Assembly: GCF_023973825.1 (NCBI RefSeq)
Contig: NC_090121.1
Coordinates: forward strand, 764,001 to 828,000
Length of the DNA: 64,000 nucleotides
Direction of reading: 5' to 3'
Origin: Plasmodium brasilianum
Taxonomy: Eukaryota; Apicomplexa; Aconoidasida; Haemosporida; Plasmodiidae
Shown: in pieces, positions 22,701-33,953 of the stretch
Layout: every line of letters begins with the position of its first letter
Position numbering within the stretch: the first letter of the stretch is position 1
Notes under the pieces: model-generated
The model's input: the letters and a program-made list of their open reading frames with translations, nothing else
The model's database searches: none
Told to the model about the DNA's origin: nothing
Program-made: the position numbers and the translations under genes

Positions 22701-25700
22701 TGCTGATGATGTAACATATTTTGCTGCTTCTGCTGCTGCATGAACAATTGTTGTGGTGTTAGCTGACATTGTTGAAGCATATATTGGTGTTGCATGTAAG
22801 GGTTATACATCCATTCGTAAGGTACTTGTTGATGTGGCACATGTTGAGGAGCTGAAGCGTTTGTTCTTTGTAACATAGGGGATTGCTGTTGATACATATG
22901 AACAGGAGCACTATGAATAAACTGCTGCATATTCTGTTGCATATTCTGTTGCATATTCTGCTGTATATTCTGCTGTATATTCTGTTGATTTAAAGAAGCG
23001 TGCGATGATAGGATATGACTTGACTGTCTATTATTAATTGAACCAGATATACTTGTTGTGTTCATCGTTTTCTGCGTTGGCATTATTTGCTGCTGAACAC
23101 CCTGTTGGTGTTGAAATAATTGTTGACTCTTTTGTTGATTTGATGATGACGATGGTTGTAATAACTGTTGCGAATTTTGTTTATTTGACATTAAAAGTGA
23201 TACATTTTGCTGCTGACCGGGTAATGTGTTACTATTATTACTATGTTGTTGTATATTTTGCACATTTGAATTTACATTGTGAGATAAATTATTACTGTTC
23301 TGCGTCGATAAGTTATTATGTTGATGTTGTTGTTGATTAGTTAAACCTTGAACTTGGTTCTGCTGAGAGGGATTATTCAGAGTATTGTTGTTACTGTTAC
23401 TACTACTGCAGTTATTATTATTACTGTTGTTATTTGCACTATTCATTTGTACAGAAGTGTTATTACTTTTATATGGAAATTTCAAAGACATGGAATTTAC
23501 ATGACTTGAGGAATTATTATTTGTAATTGATGATATATTTGAACTGTTGATATTTTTTTGAGAATTATTATTATTATTACTGTTCGATGGATCTACTGTA
23601 TTCATTACTTGTCTTGTCATTTTTTGAGAAATAGGATTATTATTATTCCTTTGTTCAGGTGAATTCAATGATAATATTTGTGGCATTTTTAGTATAGACA
23701 TATTTGACTGTTTGTGTACTCCTTGTTGATTTGAATACTTTGGTTGATGGTTTTGCTGTTGTATCAAGTTATATTGCTGTAAATTTTGTTGATGCAATAA
23801 ATGTTGTAAGTGCATTTGTTGTTGTATTTGAAATTGATGATGTAAATGATTCGGCATAAAATTCGCAGGTACATTATTATTTCCACTATTATTAATGTTA
23901 TGTTGTTGCATGATATTCATTTTATTGTCAATCTGGTTTTGTGAAGATGGTATCATATTATTATATTGATTTTGTTTATGTTTTAATAATTGTGATGATT
24001 GTTTTATTTCCTGTGTATTATCAGACGATTCATAATTCATATTATTATTCTGTGTTCCATGGCTTCGCATATTTCCAACGGGTGGTGCCATTCCCCCACC
24101 CATAAAGGAATTTGGAAAATTCATTAACTGATTTACTGAGGCACTGTTCATTCTGTTGTTACCTAACATCCCTCCCCCCTGGGCCATGCTATTCACATTA
24201 TTTTTTGTATTTTGACTACTATTCATGTAATTCATATAATTTAAATTATTACTACTATTACTGTTACTATTGATATAACTATTACTATTATTATTCATAT
24301 CTATGCCTGCTCCACCACCACCTCTATTAATAACACTATTTGGTGTATTTCTGTAAATGCTACCCATTTTATTTTCTGAAATGAAAAATGGATTTTCCTG
24401 TTTACCAACATACATCGTGTTAGTTTTATTATTATCATTATTATATATGTTATTTTCATTACTACCAAAAACGTTGTCAACGCAATTATTATTAATCATA
24501 CTGTTTGTATTTTCCTCATGGTTGTTATTATACATGTGATTCGGATCACCCATTTTAATGTCATTCATATTGGTACCATTGTCACTACTACTTGCTTTGT
24601 TGTTTATATTCTTACTGTTCTTATCTACGTAGCTCTGGTCATTTAATATGTATTCATTTAACACACTGTTATTAGCTAAATCGTTCCCATTGCTACCTAT
24701 ATTGGTACTGCCATTGTTTTTGCCCCTATTTCGATTCTCTTCATCATCCTCCTGGATGTAGAAGCCACTACCTCCTCTATTATTGTTATTATTGTTGTTG
24801 TTATTGCTGCTGTTGTTATCGTCATTGTTATCACCACTTCCACTGTTTCCACCCATTCCACTGTTATTATTTCCTGAGCTATTGTTTCCTTCATAGTTCT
24901 TAGAATTATTATTACTATTACCCCTACAATTATTGCCTGAATTGTGCCCAGAATAATTATTGCTACTACTGCTGTTCTTATTGTTTCCCTCTCCTCCTCC
25001 GTTGCTGCTGCAAGAAAATACAAAATCCTTATAACATTTCATGACATTCCCAATATCAATACCATTTCTGTCAAATATGGGTATACACAGGAAGAAGTCT
25101 CGTCTATTACTATGAAAACATTTTTTATTTAATTTACGTTTCCAATAATAAGAGAACAGTAACTTGCCTAAATTATTTTTATCAGCCTTTTTCGAATAAA
25201 ACACTCTCTTTCTATTTAAAATAATAACTATATCTGTTTTTTTGTTAAGTATAACTTTTGTAAAGTCTAGGAAATTTGATCTACTTTTAACGTGTCTAAA
25301 AAAGCTTCTACATTTGTACAAAACCCTATGGAATTTTTGGAAATATTCATTATTAACATAAATGTTAATCCTTTTATTATTACCTCTACAATTAGCTATT
25401 TTACTATTATATAAGTAGTACTTTTTCAACTTTGTCATCACTTTTAAACAGTCTTCTTCTCCTTCATCATTTTTTCCCTTTACCTTTGTCACCTTGTCAA
25501 AGGAACAAATGCAGTAATTTATACTATTTCGTTCTGAATATTTATATAAAATGCACTTACATGCAATTAATGTTTTCTTTCCTGTGTGTACTTCTGTACT
25601 TCTACTGAAGTTATTCAAAGGACGGACAAATACAGTGTACTCTGCATTCTTCGTATTACTACATTTTTCATAGCACACATTACAATGATAATGATAGTCA

Positions 25701-27550
25701 TAACTATGGTCATCGTTACAACTATAATCATCGTCATAATAATAATCATCGTCATAATAATAATCATCGTCATAATAATAATAATAATCTTTTCCTTTAT
25801 AATTATTAACGGTACACTTACTTCTAAAAAGGCTGAATGTATTTTTAACGCTGTTACGACATAATAACCTCAACGTACTACTCTTTTTTACATTAAAATT
25901 ATTATTAAAATTACATGTAAGGAAATCGTACTTTGCAAAATGGTCTGTGTTCATCATGAAATTAGTGTATGTCTCAGTACATGAATTAAAAAGGGGACAC
26001 TCTTCATTTATACCATAACTTAACATTTCTCTCTTATATACATAATTGTTATTTATTATTACTTTAACAAGGATTTGGGTAAATAAATTATTGCATTTAC
26101 ACAAATCACTAGATAACATAAATTTATCCATTATAATAAAATATTTTATTAATTTTTTAATTTCACCATATGACATAAAGGTTTTACCATTTCTCACACT
26201 GTTACTATATTTGTTATATATACGGAAAAAACATTTTGCAATTTTTTTTAATAAATCGCTTATATTAATTTTTCCTTTTTGAAATTCATTTGTATTTACA
26301 TTTCCTTGCTTCCAGTTAAAATTATTAACGGAATTGTTCAAAAATAAACTCTTAAAAAAACTGCTCATGTTAAGGCAATCCCAGTTGCAACTCATGGTAA
26401 AACTCTTACTAGGATAGTTACTTAAATTTTTATTATATCCCTTGGTATTTGTTACCCTACTCCTTCTATTCACTAAAATACAAGGTCTATTATATGAAAA
26501 TAAATTTTTACCCGAATAGGTCATCTGCTCCTCTTCTTTAAGAATTATATTAAAATAAAAATCTTTCATCAATTTAACTAATGCACAGATATAATGCACC
26601 ATTTCAGCTTGTTTCATTTCGCTTAAAACAATAAATAAATTGTCCTTTGTATCATTCATTTGTATACTTTTCATAAAGAACGAAACATTAGCATGGAGAT
26701 TTGAAACATCCCATTCCTTGTACCTCATTAATTTCTTACTAGTTAACATACGTTTGCCACTTACGTTAAACTTTAATATGTTCTCAAAAATAGTGTTTTG
26801 TATTATATTGTTAAAACTATTAACTAAATTCTTCCACAAAAAATAATCAGAAATATAATTATTAAAAATGCACATAGCACCTTTATTATTTGACAAAAAT
26901 GTACTACTACTATTTACGTCATCTTTTCTGCTTTTTTTTCTTACGGCGTACTTTTTTCTCTTAATAGGTTTATTTTTTATTTTATTTTTTTTAACCTTCT
27001 TACTTTTTACTTCTACCCCGTATTTACTACCTATATTTATATTTTTTACATCACCAATGGAAAATTTTTTACCTTCCCTATAACACCCATGAGTGTACTC
27101 TGGCTGATTGTTTATTTTACAATGTTTATATTTTATCCCGTAATATTCTTCATTATATATATGTTTGGTATTATTAAAAATGTCATTATTTGCTAACGGT
27201 CTCATCACATATTTATTCTCAAGGAATTTTTTGGATATACGTAAATTTTTACTATTATCATCATTATTGTTACTACAACTACTACTCTTATTATTGTAAT
27301 TATAATTATTGTTACTATTACTGGTATGTGATAACTTGCACTTATTCTTATTTTTTAACTCAACTGAAATTAACCTTTTCACATGTTCCGTTAATAATAT
27401 TTCAACTAGCACAGCTTTAAGGAGTTGCTGATTAAAGCTCAATAATAGCTCATCTCCATATTCAATAATGGAACTAAATGTGCGGGGGGCTCTTTCATAC
27501 GTTATTGTTGTACATGGACATAATTCATCATATTTAAATGTATTATTCAT
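19736..27550 (-). CDS. ADA2: Transcriptional coactivator ADA2
   Basis: A 2,604-residue single-exon frame. The ordered core is ZZ zinc finger at about 1788-1845 (CDICNKDI...RCAECVDFDLCVHC), SANT/Myb-like domain at about 1850-1900 (NWSAEEELLLLDGISKYGFG, GNWEQVADLV) and a SWIRM-like C-terminal helical domain at about 2138-2210 (LLNEKEVEFCKNMKLP...LYDFFLSF). This is the domain order of ADA2, the subunit that activates the GCN5 acetyltransferase in SAGA/ADA complexes. Most of the length is low complexity: Asn/Ser/Gly-rich at about 840-1150, Gln-rich at about 1184-1700 and an NDNI repeat at about 2326-2421. The N-terminal 800 residues are basic, with an Asp/Tyr repeat near 25700-25790, and their function is unknown. 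The size is close to what I recall for the P. falciparum protein. The start ATG at 27550 follows a T-rich leader; the C-terminus ends in a Lys-rich tail. Confidence 0.96.
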   Translation of the reverse strand: MNNTFKYDELCPCTTITYERAPRTFSSIIEYGDELLLSFNQQLLKAVLVEILLTEHVKRLISVELKNKNKCKLSHTSNSNNNYNYNNKSSSCSNNNDDNSKNLRISKKFLENKYVMRPLANNDIFNNTKHIYNEEYYGIKYKHCKINNQPEYTHGCYREGKKFSIGDVKNINIGSKYGVEVKSKKVKKNKIKNKPIKRKKYAVRKKSRKDDVNSSSTFLSNNKGAMCIFNNYISDYFLWKNLVNSFNNIIQNTIFENILKFNVSGKRMLTSKKLMRYKEWDVSNLHANVSFFMKSIQMNDTKDNLFIVLSEMKQAEMVHYICALVKLMKDFYFNIILKEEEQMTYSGKNLFSYNRPCILVNRRSRVTNTKGYNKNLSNYPSKSFTMSCNWDCLNMSSFFKSLFLNNSVNNFNWKQGNVNTNEFQKGKINISDLLKKIAKCFFRIYNKYSNSVRNGKTFMSYGEIKKLIKYFIIMDKFMLSSDLCKCNNLFTQILVKVIINNNYVYKREMLSYGINEECPLFNSCTETYTNFMMNTDHFAKYDFLTCNFNNNFNVKKSSTLRLLCRNSVKNTFSLFRSKCTVNNYKGKDYYYYYDDDYYYDDDYYYDDDYSCNDDHSYDYHYHCNVCYEKCSNTKNAEYTVFVRPLNNFSRSTEVHTGKKTLIACKCILYKYSERNSINYCICSFDKVTKVKGKNDEGEEDCLKVMTKLKKYYLYNSKIANCRGNNKRINIYVNNEYFQKFHRVLYKCRSFFRHVKSRSNFLDFTKVILNKKTDIVIILNRKRVFYSKKADKNNLGKLLFSYYWKRKLNKKCFHSNRRDFFLCIPIFDRNGIDIGNVMKCYKDFVFSCSSNGGGEGNNKNSSSSNNYSGHNSGNNCRGNSNNNSKNYEGNNSSGNNNSGMGGNSGSGDNNDDNNSSNNNNNNNNNRGGSGFYIQEDDEENRNRGKNNGSTNIGSNGNDLANNSVLNEYILNDQSYVDKNSKNINNKASSSDNGTNMNDIKMGDPNHMYNNNHEENTNSMINNNCVDNVFGSNENNIYNNDNNKTNTMYVGKQENPFFISENKMGSIYRNTPNSVINRGGGGAGIDMNNNSNSYINSNSNSSNNLNYMNYMNSSQNTKNNVNSMAQGGGMLGNNRMNSASVNQLMNFPNSFMGGGMAPPVGNMRSHGTQNNNMNYESSDNTQEIKQSSQLLKHKQNQYNNMIPSSQNQIDNKMNIMQQHNINNSGNNNVPANFMPNHLHHQFQIQQQMHLQHLLHQQNLQQYNLIQQQNHQPKYSNQQGVHKQSNMSILKMPQILSLNSPEQRNNNNPISQKMTRQVMNTVDPSNSNNNNNSQKNINSSNISSITNNNSSSHVNSMSLKFPYKSNNTSVQMNSANNNSNNNNCSSSNSNNNTLNNPSQQNQVQGLTNQQQHQHNNLSTQNSNNLSHNVNSNVQNIQQHSNNSNTLPGQQQNVSLLMSNKQNSQQLLQPSSSSNQQKSQQLFQHQQGVQQQIMPTQKTMNTTSISGSINNRQSSHILSSHASLNQQNIQQNIQQNMQQNMQQNMQQFIHSAPVHMYQQQSPMLQRTNASAPQHVPHQQVPYEWMYNPYMQHQYMLQQCQLTPQQLFMQQQKQQNMLHHQQQNIAPLHLHQQKQGMPQLQQHNVPYLQQNQQQQHMQNMAHMHQQQHMQNVQNAQNVQHIQNMHNVQNMSVQQMNFPFKQGASQMYPHMSKVNIMGGSNNYELMENINDMQRMNNNVSHVKGSATDMFNSSGNNMNSNNNSNNYSNNGGNNYGNNYNISAEGVMEEDIFDSNYHCDICNKDITHTIRIRCAECVDFDLCVHCFSSGKEMKSDKCQHFNYHNYIPIPKYDFPLYKLNWSAEEELLLLDGISKYGFGNWEQVADLVNSAAKIPKTDRECENHYCNYYLKSSCAPLPDNKRLLIKPDGNPYDIEHVVEKNINENDDYVQPKSKKNNRTQIIGYWPLRGDFDIEYDNDAELLLADMEFKESDLPQQKELKLQVLEIYNSKLDERIYRKRTVIERGLLDTKSQMQKDKKRTKEEKELYTALKPLSRFHSPQHHEYFIQLLLEEQKLRQRLTKLQEWKTLGLQNIEQVQEYEIEKNRRAKEAMKQQETCEKIPTKCLKNTKKEYKIKQKEDEEIEDGKKLNIDTFLALDLLNEKEVEFCKNMKLPILFFLLIKRLLIMEICNSNLNVLKDINELKLKGYKVGQLYDFFLSFDINHKDDLINNNTNNNGKNNTYMRKTEDKRKNLRNNFDVSSYSRTENVEMDAQSGGNSGNNNANHDKSNSGNNNEGNDNNNANDENDGNNNNSSNNNSRNNSSNSNNNNKNSNKSINDNINDNNDDNNDDNNDDNINDNNDDNIDDNINDNINDNINDNINDNINDNINDSINDSINDKINDNINDNINDNINDNINDNINDNINDNSFSNIQCTMNTLSNENTKIGDILHTHETVETNSSLKENSVSGNFNKNFNGNITNKDSILPNQTFDKSDEYEQSYLIDKEKNTKGTIINTEGEGTVIVTKDKKCRDRKIKKEKEEKGAYSLLMSKDSDNISTKDDDLDPKSSENLWSPSKKNGIKKKETLLLMKKEDVKMTKVHITLKKKTWKKKKK
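20286..20578 (-). repeat. 12-bp tandem repeat encoding Asn-Asp-Asn-Ile, in ADA2
   Basis: About 24 consecutive 12-bp units of the plus-strand form GTTATCGTTAAT, with variants (GTTATCGTCATT, GCTATCGTTAAT), encode NDNI, NDDN and NDSI units near the C-terminus of ADA2. Confidence 0.93.
22450..24000 (-). repeat. Gln-rich low-complexity segment in ADA2
   Basis: On the minus strand CAG/CAA codons dominate, with interspersed His, Met and Asn. This gives a Gln-rich block of about 500 residues directly before the ZZ finger. Several 15-bp units (TTCTGTTGCATA on the plus strand) repeat at 22920-22985. Confidence 0.85.
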
Positions 27551-30500
27551 TATATAATTAAAAAAAAAAGTAAAAGAAAAATAATAAATGGTTCTGTGTT
27601 ACAAGTATGCTTAAGTATGAATATATATATATTTATATATTTATAACGTAACTCCTTTCAACTATTTTCTTCTTTATTGCTATTTTTTTTTATTTTTTTT
27701 TTTGATTTTTTCTTTTTGTTATAGTAATCTATATTCTGTGCTTTCAATTTGTTACACTTAATAAAAAACAAACCAAAAAAAGAAGACCTGGTTATTTGCT
27801 ACAATAAATTTTGCTTTGTTTCCCCGTAGTATATATTTCACTAAGTATTAATACTTAAGCTCTTTTTTTTTTTTTTTTATTTATATAATATTTTAACTTT
27901 TAAATGTGCAACTAAAATAATAATTAAGTGGGAACGTAAAACAAATTGAAATAAAGTTACTTCAATTATTATTTGTCCATAAAATTATAAAAAAACGATT
28001 ATGTTAAATATAAAAAGAAAAAAAAAACTCATTAAACATCACTGTTTTGTAAAATTCGTATAAATCAGTATAATTATTTCTATAATTATGCTATAAACAA
28101 ATATATAAATTTATGTATATATATATATATATAAATATAAATATATTTTTTTTTTTTTTTACAATTTCCAACGTAAAATATTTTTTGTTTTCTTCAAATA
28201 GGTACTTAATTTATAATGTTCTTTCATCATCAAAAAATATATATAATATGCAGAAAGGAAAGAAAAATTTTATGCTATATTTACATTATAATATAAATAT
28301 ATATAAAATATATATATATACATATATACATTAAATATATTTTAAATGTACATGTATGATATTTATATATATACATACTATTTATACATGTATAATAACT
28401 TACTAATTTTCTTCATTTATTTATTGCATTCTTTTACGTAAATTCATAAAATATAAGATGCATAAGATTTAATATTTAAATTATTCATATTTTTTAATTT
28501 ATAATTTTTCTTTAAATTAAACATAAAAGTATATTCTGAATGAAAACAAAATCTTAAGTTCAAAATATATAAATATTTTTTTTTTCATAAAGTGCAAGTT
28601 AAAATAGGTATATCAAAAAAAAAATATTAAGGGCATTTGTTATATATTATAAATAATGACATATATACACAGCATATATATAATATATATATTTATATAT
28701 ATGCAAAATTATTATTTATCTGTAAAATTGAGTATGAATGGATGTGAAAAGAGTAAAAAAGGAATAACGAATTTGTTAATATGGCTTAATAATTTTCTTA
28801 AATAGTAAAATTACAAAAATTCTTAAAATATATTGTGCTGCATAATTAAAATTCCACATTTATATATGCGCAATTAAATGTACTTATACTGTAAGTACTG
28901 TTATACTATATTGTGTATACGTACATTTAAATATATATATTATATATATATATTATTTATTTATGCATATATATATTAACGTATGTATCAATGTATCAGC
29001 ATATACTACATAACACAATAAGAATAATATTATATAACTCTGTAGCATATACCTATTATATAATATATAACAAAATTTAAAACAGTATTATTTTTTTATA
29101 CATAATCATTTTAATTGTTCCGCCAAAAGAAATTTATGGGAAAAACAAAACTTCTTTTATATAAAATTATCATTTTCAAATATTTAAATAAATTAATAAA
29201 ATGTAATTTTTTCCGTTTTAATTTTTTATTTTAAAAAAATATGGAATAATAAGGGGGCGTAAGATATTTTAAATGGAATATATATATTTTTTTTTCCTTT
29301 TATTTATAAACACAAATAAATATACAAATTTATATTTTTATATATGCATATATATACCTTTACGCATTTAAAAAATGATATATAAAAAATGCTTATTCAA
29401 AGAATATTCTTTTATTATGCATATTCAGGAACATCTAATTGTTTCTTTTCTTTTAAAATTTTTCAATAACATACAGAATACCATAAAAAAAAAAAAAAAA
29501 AAGGCAATATAACAGAACGGTGTAATATGTTTTTGTGTTCAAGTAAACATCCTAAATATACAAACAAATACACATGTACATATATTAAATGTATATTTAA
29601 ACATGAAATAAAAAATGGATATGAAAGTTTCATTTTTAGAAAAATATGACATAAACTTAAAAAAAGGTTCACAAAATAATAGTAATAATCATAAAAGTAT
29701 ACAAATATAATATCTTATAGAGACTAATAAAATTGTATGAACATTTTCTGTGAGTCTCATCTGCATTTAAACGTACATCACATGCGTACATGTATGTATA
29801 CATGTGTATGTAGATACAAATATAATATTATAGTGAATTAGACGAATGCATAAATAACATATGTAGATAGCATTTCTTTGAAAACTTTATAAAGTTTAGA
29901 AACAAAATTATAAGAGTATTAAACATTTATTTAGAAAAATCATTTGAACAAATTAGAATAATCTAATTTACAATAGAACAAACGAACAAAAAAAAAAAAA
30001 AAAAAAAAAATTATCGAATATTTTAAAATTTTCAATTATAAGGTTCAAACATTAAGAGGGGTAAGATAGAACGTTATTAAAAGGTATATGTATATATGCC
30101 TCCCATATATAAAAGAATCAACAAAATTCAAGTCTGTACATTATGTGTATACCTAATAAAATTAACAGACACATCAAATAAAAAAATTAATCAAAAATTG
30201 CTCTGTTCGAAGTAAATGCAAAAATACAATAAGAAAAAAACATATGCAATGACAGCGTCACAACCAAGTTTAAAATTTAAGATTATATATATATGATAAA
30301 ACATCTAAAACATCAGCGTATAAAAACAAATATATGTACAACATGATGAATATTAATAACAGCTTAACACTCGAATCAATTGATGCAATTCCTATAAAAT
30401 ATGTACACAAAAAAATTATGCAAATGCTTGTGAAATCAATCAAAATTTTATCCTATGTTTCTTGTCTTTTTCTCCTCTATAAGTTTAATAACAAGCAAAT

Positions 30501-31469
30501 TCAGCATTGCATTAACGAAAAAAACTGTCTTAATTTACCTTCTGATAAAAACATTATGTATCTCTTATTTTGTTTATGTATACATATGTACATGTGTTAT
30601 ATTTAGGTACACACTTATGCGAAATGTATATATATAATATATATCATATTAATCATGTTTGCATACATTATAGCTGAACATTCGCAATATTGGGGTGTAG
30701 GGAAAAATTAAATAAATTAAACACATTATAAAAAAATTCTATATATTCTTCCAAAAAAAAATACTAAAAAGGCAAGGAAATATATAGTACTTGTTTATAC
30801 ATACATTATTAACAAAACAAATTATATTGTTTATTTTTTTCCTATTTATATGTAAAAAGCTGACGTTCACATAATAAATTCTGTAATTTATATGCTAAAT
30901 ATATACATGCCGGCTTTATATCGACGTATGTGTACAAATATTTATATGCATGATATCTTTTATACGTATTTATGTACATATGTAAGTATAAGCACATATA
31001 TATATATATATTAGCATAAACAAAAGTATAAATATATGTAATTAAGTATGTATACATGTAAGGACATATATAAGTATACGTGTACATATAAATATATGTA
31101 TATATAAGTATTACATGTATGAGCTCCTGCACAGATGTACGTGGATGCTCAAAAATGAATGAAGTAGTTTGCATAAAAGAAACAAAGGCGACAAGCTAAC
31201 AATATACAAAATGTAAACAAGGAAATAACTTTTCTTCGTGTAAATAAATTTATTTATAGATAAGCGTATTCATAGCTTTATAACAAAAATTAAAAATAAA
31301 AGGGCTATATGTATTATTCTCAAGTGAGAATAATACATTTCAAAATGATACAAACGCATATAGATAAAACAACTTAATAACTTATTAATTTATAAATGCC
31401 TATTATTTCTGTTTACCTATTTACATAGTTGCTTTTAGTTGTTTCATATTTAAATAAGAATGCAATATG

Positions 31470-31527
<58 letters not shown>

Positions 31528-33004
31528 AATAACAATAAGAAAATATACACTATTATATCATGGTACAAAAAGTGATAAATGCAGAAAGCTATTTATTGCC
31601 TCAAAATAATATATCATTATACACGTTTTTGATGCACCATTTTTTGTTATTTTAACATAAATGCACATATGCATAGATTTACCTAAATGTAAGAGATAAT
31701 ACGAGGATGATTTAAAAAAAAAGAAAAAGAAACGTATACATAAACATATCATAAACATGAACACACACACAACGTCATACACGTTAGAAGGGTTATTTAC
31801 AAAAATGCAACTTTGTAATCCTACAATGTATATTATTACCATTTAAATAAAAAAATATAAAATATAAAAAATTGCTTATTCCGCTTTACGCTAAACATTC
31901 TTTACCTAAGTTAACAAGAACATATATATTATTGAACACATAATATTTTAAAAATATAATATATAGCACAATAAATAAAAAAGCATTTCGCCGCTTCGTA
32001 TAATTTTTAAAAATTACTTCAGTGCATATACATATATATATATATATATCATGCATTATCATGTTCCTTTTTATTACTTGTTTTATTTTTCTATATAAAA
32101 TAAATACATTTATTTTGACCCAGTTTAATTATCTTTCTTTTTTTTTTTACTTAATATAATGCATTGCATTATAAATTTACATTAACAAGTCATAAAAAAA
32201 AAGAAAATTTTGGTGAACTTCAAAAAAAACAAAACTGTACATGTATTACGCACATAATATATATAATACATGTATATATGTATTGTACGTACGTATGTAT
32301 GTGAAAGCACATATTTATTCGTTCATGCAGCTTTTTTCCATTTATTATATTTTAACGATGTCGTGACTTAGGATTATAGTTATTATTAAGTTGGTTTGTT
32401 AATAAAAAGTATAAGAGCTTTTTTTTTTTTTTTTTTCATTTCTTCCATTTTTGTGTTCTATATTTCAGTGCCACTTATTTATGTTTATGTAAAATTTGTT
32501 ATATATGTAATAAACTGAACTATATTTTTAAAACTTTTATAATGAATATATATGCTTATGAAAAACAGTATATAATAGCCATTTAAAATTTTACCCTTTT
32601 ATAAGCGTATACATTTAAGCATATACGTATGAGTATATACATATATGAATATATATATAAATATGTAAACATATACGAGTACAAACATAGAAGTTCGTGA
32701 ACATAATATTGTGTATATCTACAAATACGTAAACATATAAATACATGTATATATAAAAGCATGAACATCTAAGAAAACAGGCATATAAATGCATAAATTT
32801 CCTTATGTATAAGCAATTAAACGTATAAAGGCCTATGATACACCCATGTTTACAACACTTTCGTGCGTGTACCATGACCAAAATTAGCATAACAGTAAAT
32901 ATAGGGACGTATTTCCAAACTGTATAATTATTCCTTTTACATAATTTTTTTTTTTTTTTTCTTTTTTCCGTGTGGAAAAAGCAAACCAGAAGATTAACTA
33001 TATA
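27551..33004. other. Long divergent intergenic region: ADA2 / prohibitin
   Basis: About 5.4 kb between two divergent starts, so it should carry both promoters and 5' UTRs. It is the longest gene-free stretch here and is made of A/T runs, TA and ATATAC-type repeats and one A56 run at 31470-31525. Open frames inside it (29463-29672 minus, 30334-30606 plus, 30842-31174 minus, 31558-31842 minus, 32583-32890 minus) are mostly Y/I/C/H-rich readings of TACATA repeats. Only 30334-30606 has mixed composition and is discussed as a finding. No tRNA or other structured RNA was recognised. Confidence 0.6.
31470..31525. repeat. Poly(dA) run of 56
   Basis: Uninterrupted A run on the plus strand, the longest homopolymer in the window, in the ADA2/prohibitin divergent region. 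Such runs usually exclude nucleosomes; here that is inference. Confidence 0.95.
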
Positions 33005-33856
33005 ATGAATAACTCACAAAATTTTGATATACATAATTTAAGAAAAATAGGAAGAATAGGAATAAGTATTGGAGCAATACTTGGAGTAACTTCATTTAGT
33101 AGTTGGTTATTTAACAACAGTTTATATAATGTAGAAGCAGGTAAAAGAGCGATAAAATATAATAGATTATTTGGACTATCAAATAAAATATATGGTGAAG
33201 GTACCCACTTTTTAATTCCATATTTTGAAAGATCGATAATTTATGATGTTAGAACTAAACCAAGGGTGTTAATGTCCTTAACAGGGTCGAGAGATTTGCA
33301 GATGGTTAATATAACGTGTCGTGTATTATCTAGACCTAATGAAGATAAATTAGTGGAAATCTATAGAACATTAGGAAAAGAATATGATGAAAAAGTATTA
33401 CCTTCTATTATTAATGAAGTTTTAAAAAGTGTGGTAGCACAGTACAATGCTTCTCAATTAATTACTCAAAGAGAAGTAGTAAGTAAATCTGTGAGAGAAC
33501 AATTAGTTCAAAGGGCTAAGGATTTTAATATTCTACTGGATGATGCATCCATAACACACTTGAGTTTTAGTAATGAGTATGAAAAAGCTGTAGAAGCTAA
33601 ACAGGTAGCCCAACAAGAAGCTGAAAGAAGTAAATATGTTGTTTTAAAAGCGGAACAAGAAAAAAAATCAACAATTATTAAAGCGCAAGGAGAAGCTGAA
33701 GTAGCGAAACTCATAGGGTTAGCTGTTAAGGATAACCCTGCTTTTATGGAATTAAAAAAAATTGAATTGTCGAAAGAAGTTTCGAATATCATTTCTAAAT
33801 GTCAAAATAAAGTTATGCTTTCTGCAGATTCACTACTGATAAATTTTGTCAAGTGA
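33005..33856 (+). CDS. PHB2: Prohibitin-2-like protein
   Basis: A 283-residue protein of the SPFH/prohibitin family. A short N-terminal segment is followed by one hydrophobic anchor at about 19-36. The prohibitin domain follows with typical stretches (VEAGKRAIKYNRLFG, FDVRTKPR-like YDVRTKPRVL, LPSIINEVLKSVVAQYNA, QLITQREVVS), then the coiled coil VEAKQVAQQEAERSKYVV and the QGEAEVAKLIG segment. Prohibitins form ring assemblies of PHB1 and PHB2 in the mitochondrial inner membrane; the basic N-terminus plus membrane anchor and the longer N-terminal part fit PHB2. The ATG at 33005 is the first ATG. The frame extends upstream to 32972 without an ATG, so that part is not coding. There are no introns. 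It is divergent to ADA2 and convergent with the EF-hand gene. Confidence 0.93.
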   Translation: MNNSQNFDIHNLRKIGRIGISIGAILGVTSFSSWLFNNSLYNVEAGKRAIKYNRLFGLSNKIYGEGTHFLIPYFERSIIYDVRTKPRVLMSLTGSRDLQMVNITCRVLSRPNEDKLVEIYRTLGKEYDEKVLPSIINEVLKSVVAQYNASQLITQREVVSKSVREQLVQRAKDFNILLDDASITHLSFSNEYEKAVEAKQVAQQEAERSKYVVLKAEQEKKSTIIKAQGEAEVAKLIGLAVKDNPAFMELKKIELSKEVSNIISKCQNKVMLSADSLLINFVK

Positions 33857-33903
33857 ATTCACAGGGGGGGGGGAAAAAATACATACACCTACGTGCGTAT
33901 AAG

Positions 33904-33953
<50 letters not shown>

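Noticed and set aside
32972..33004. Upstream extension of prohibitin
   Set aside because: It would need a GTG start; the first ATG at 33005 gives a normal-length PHB2-like protein.
27551..33004. Possible centromere
   Set aside because: The region is long and AT-rich, but it lacks the 2-4 kb of extreme A+T imperfect-repeat structure I would expect, and the matching P. falciparum interval is not centromeric as far as I recall.
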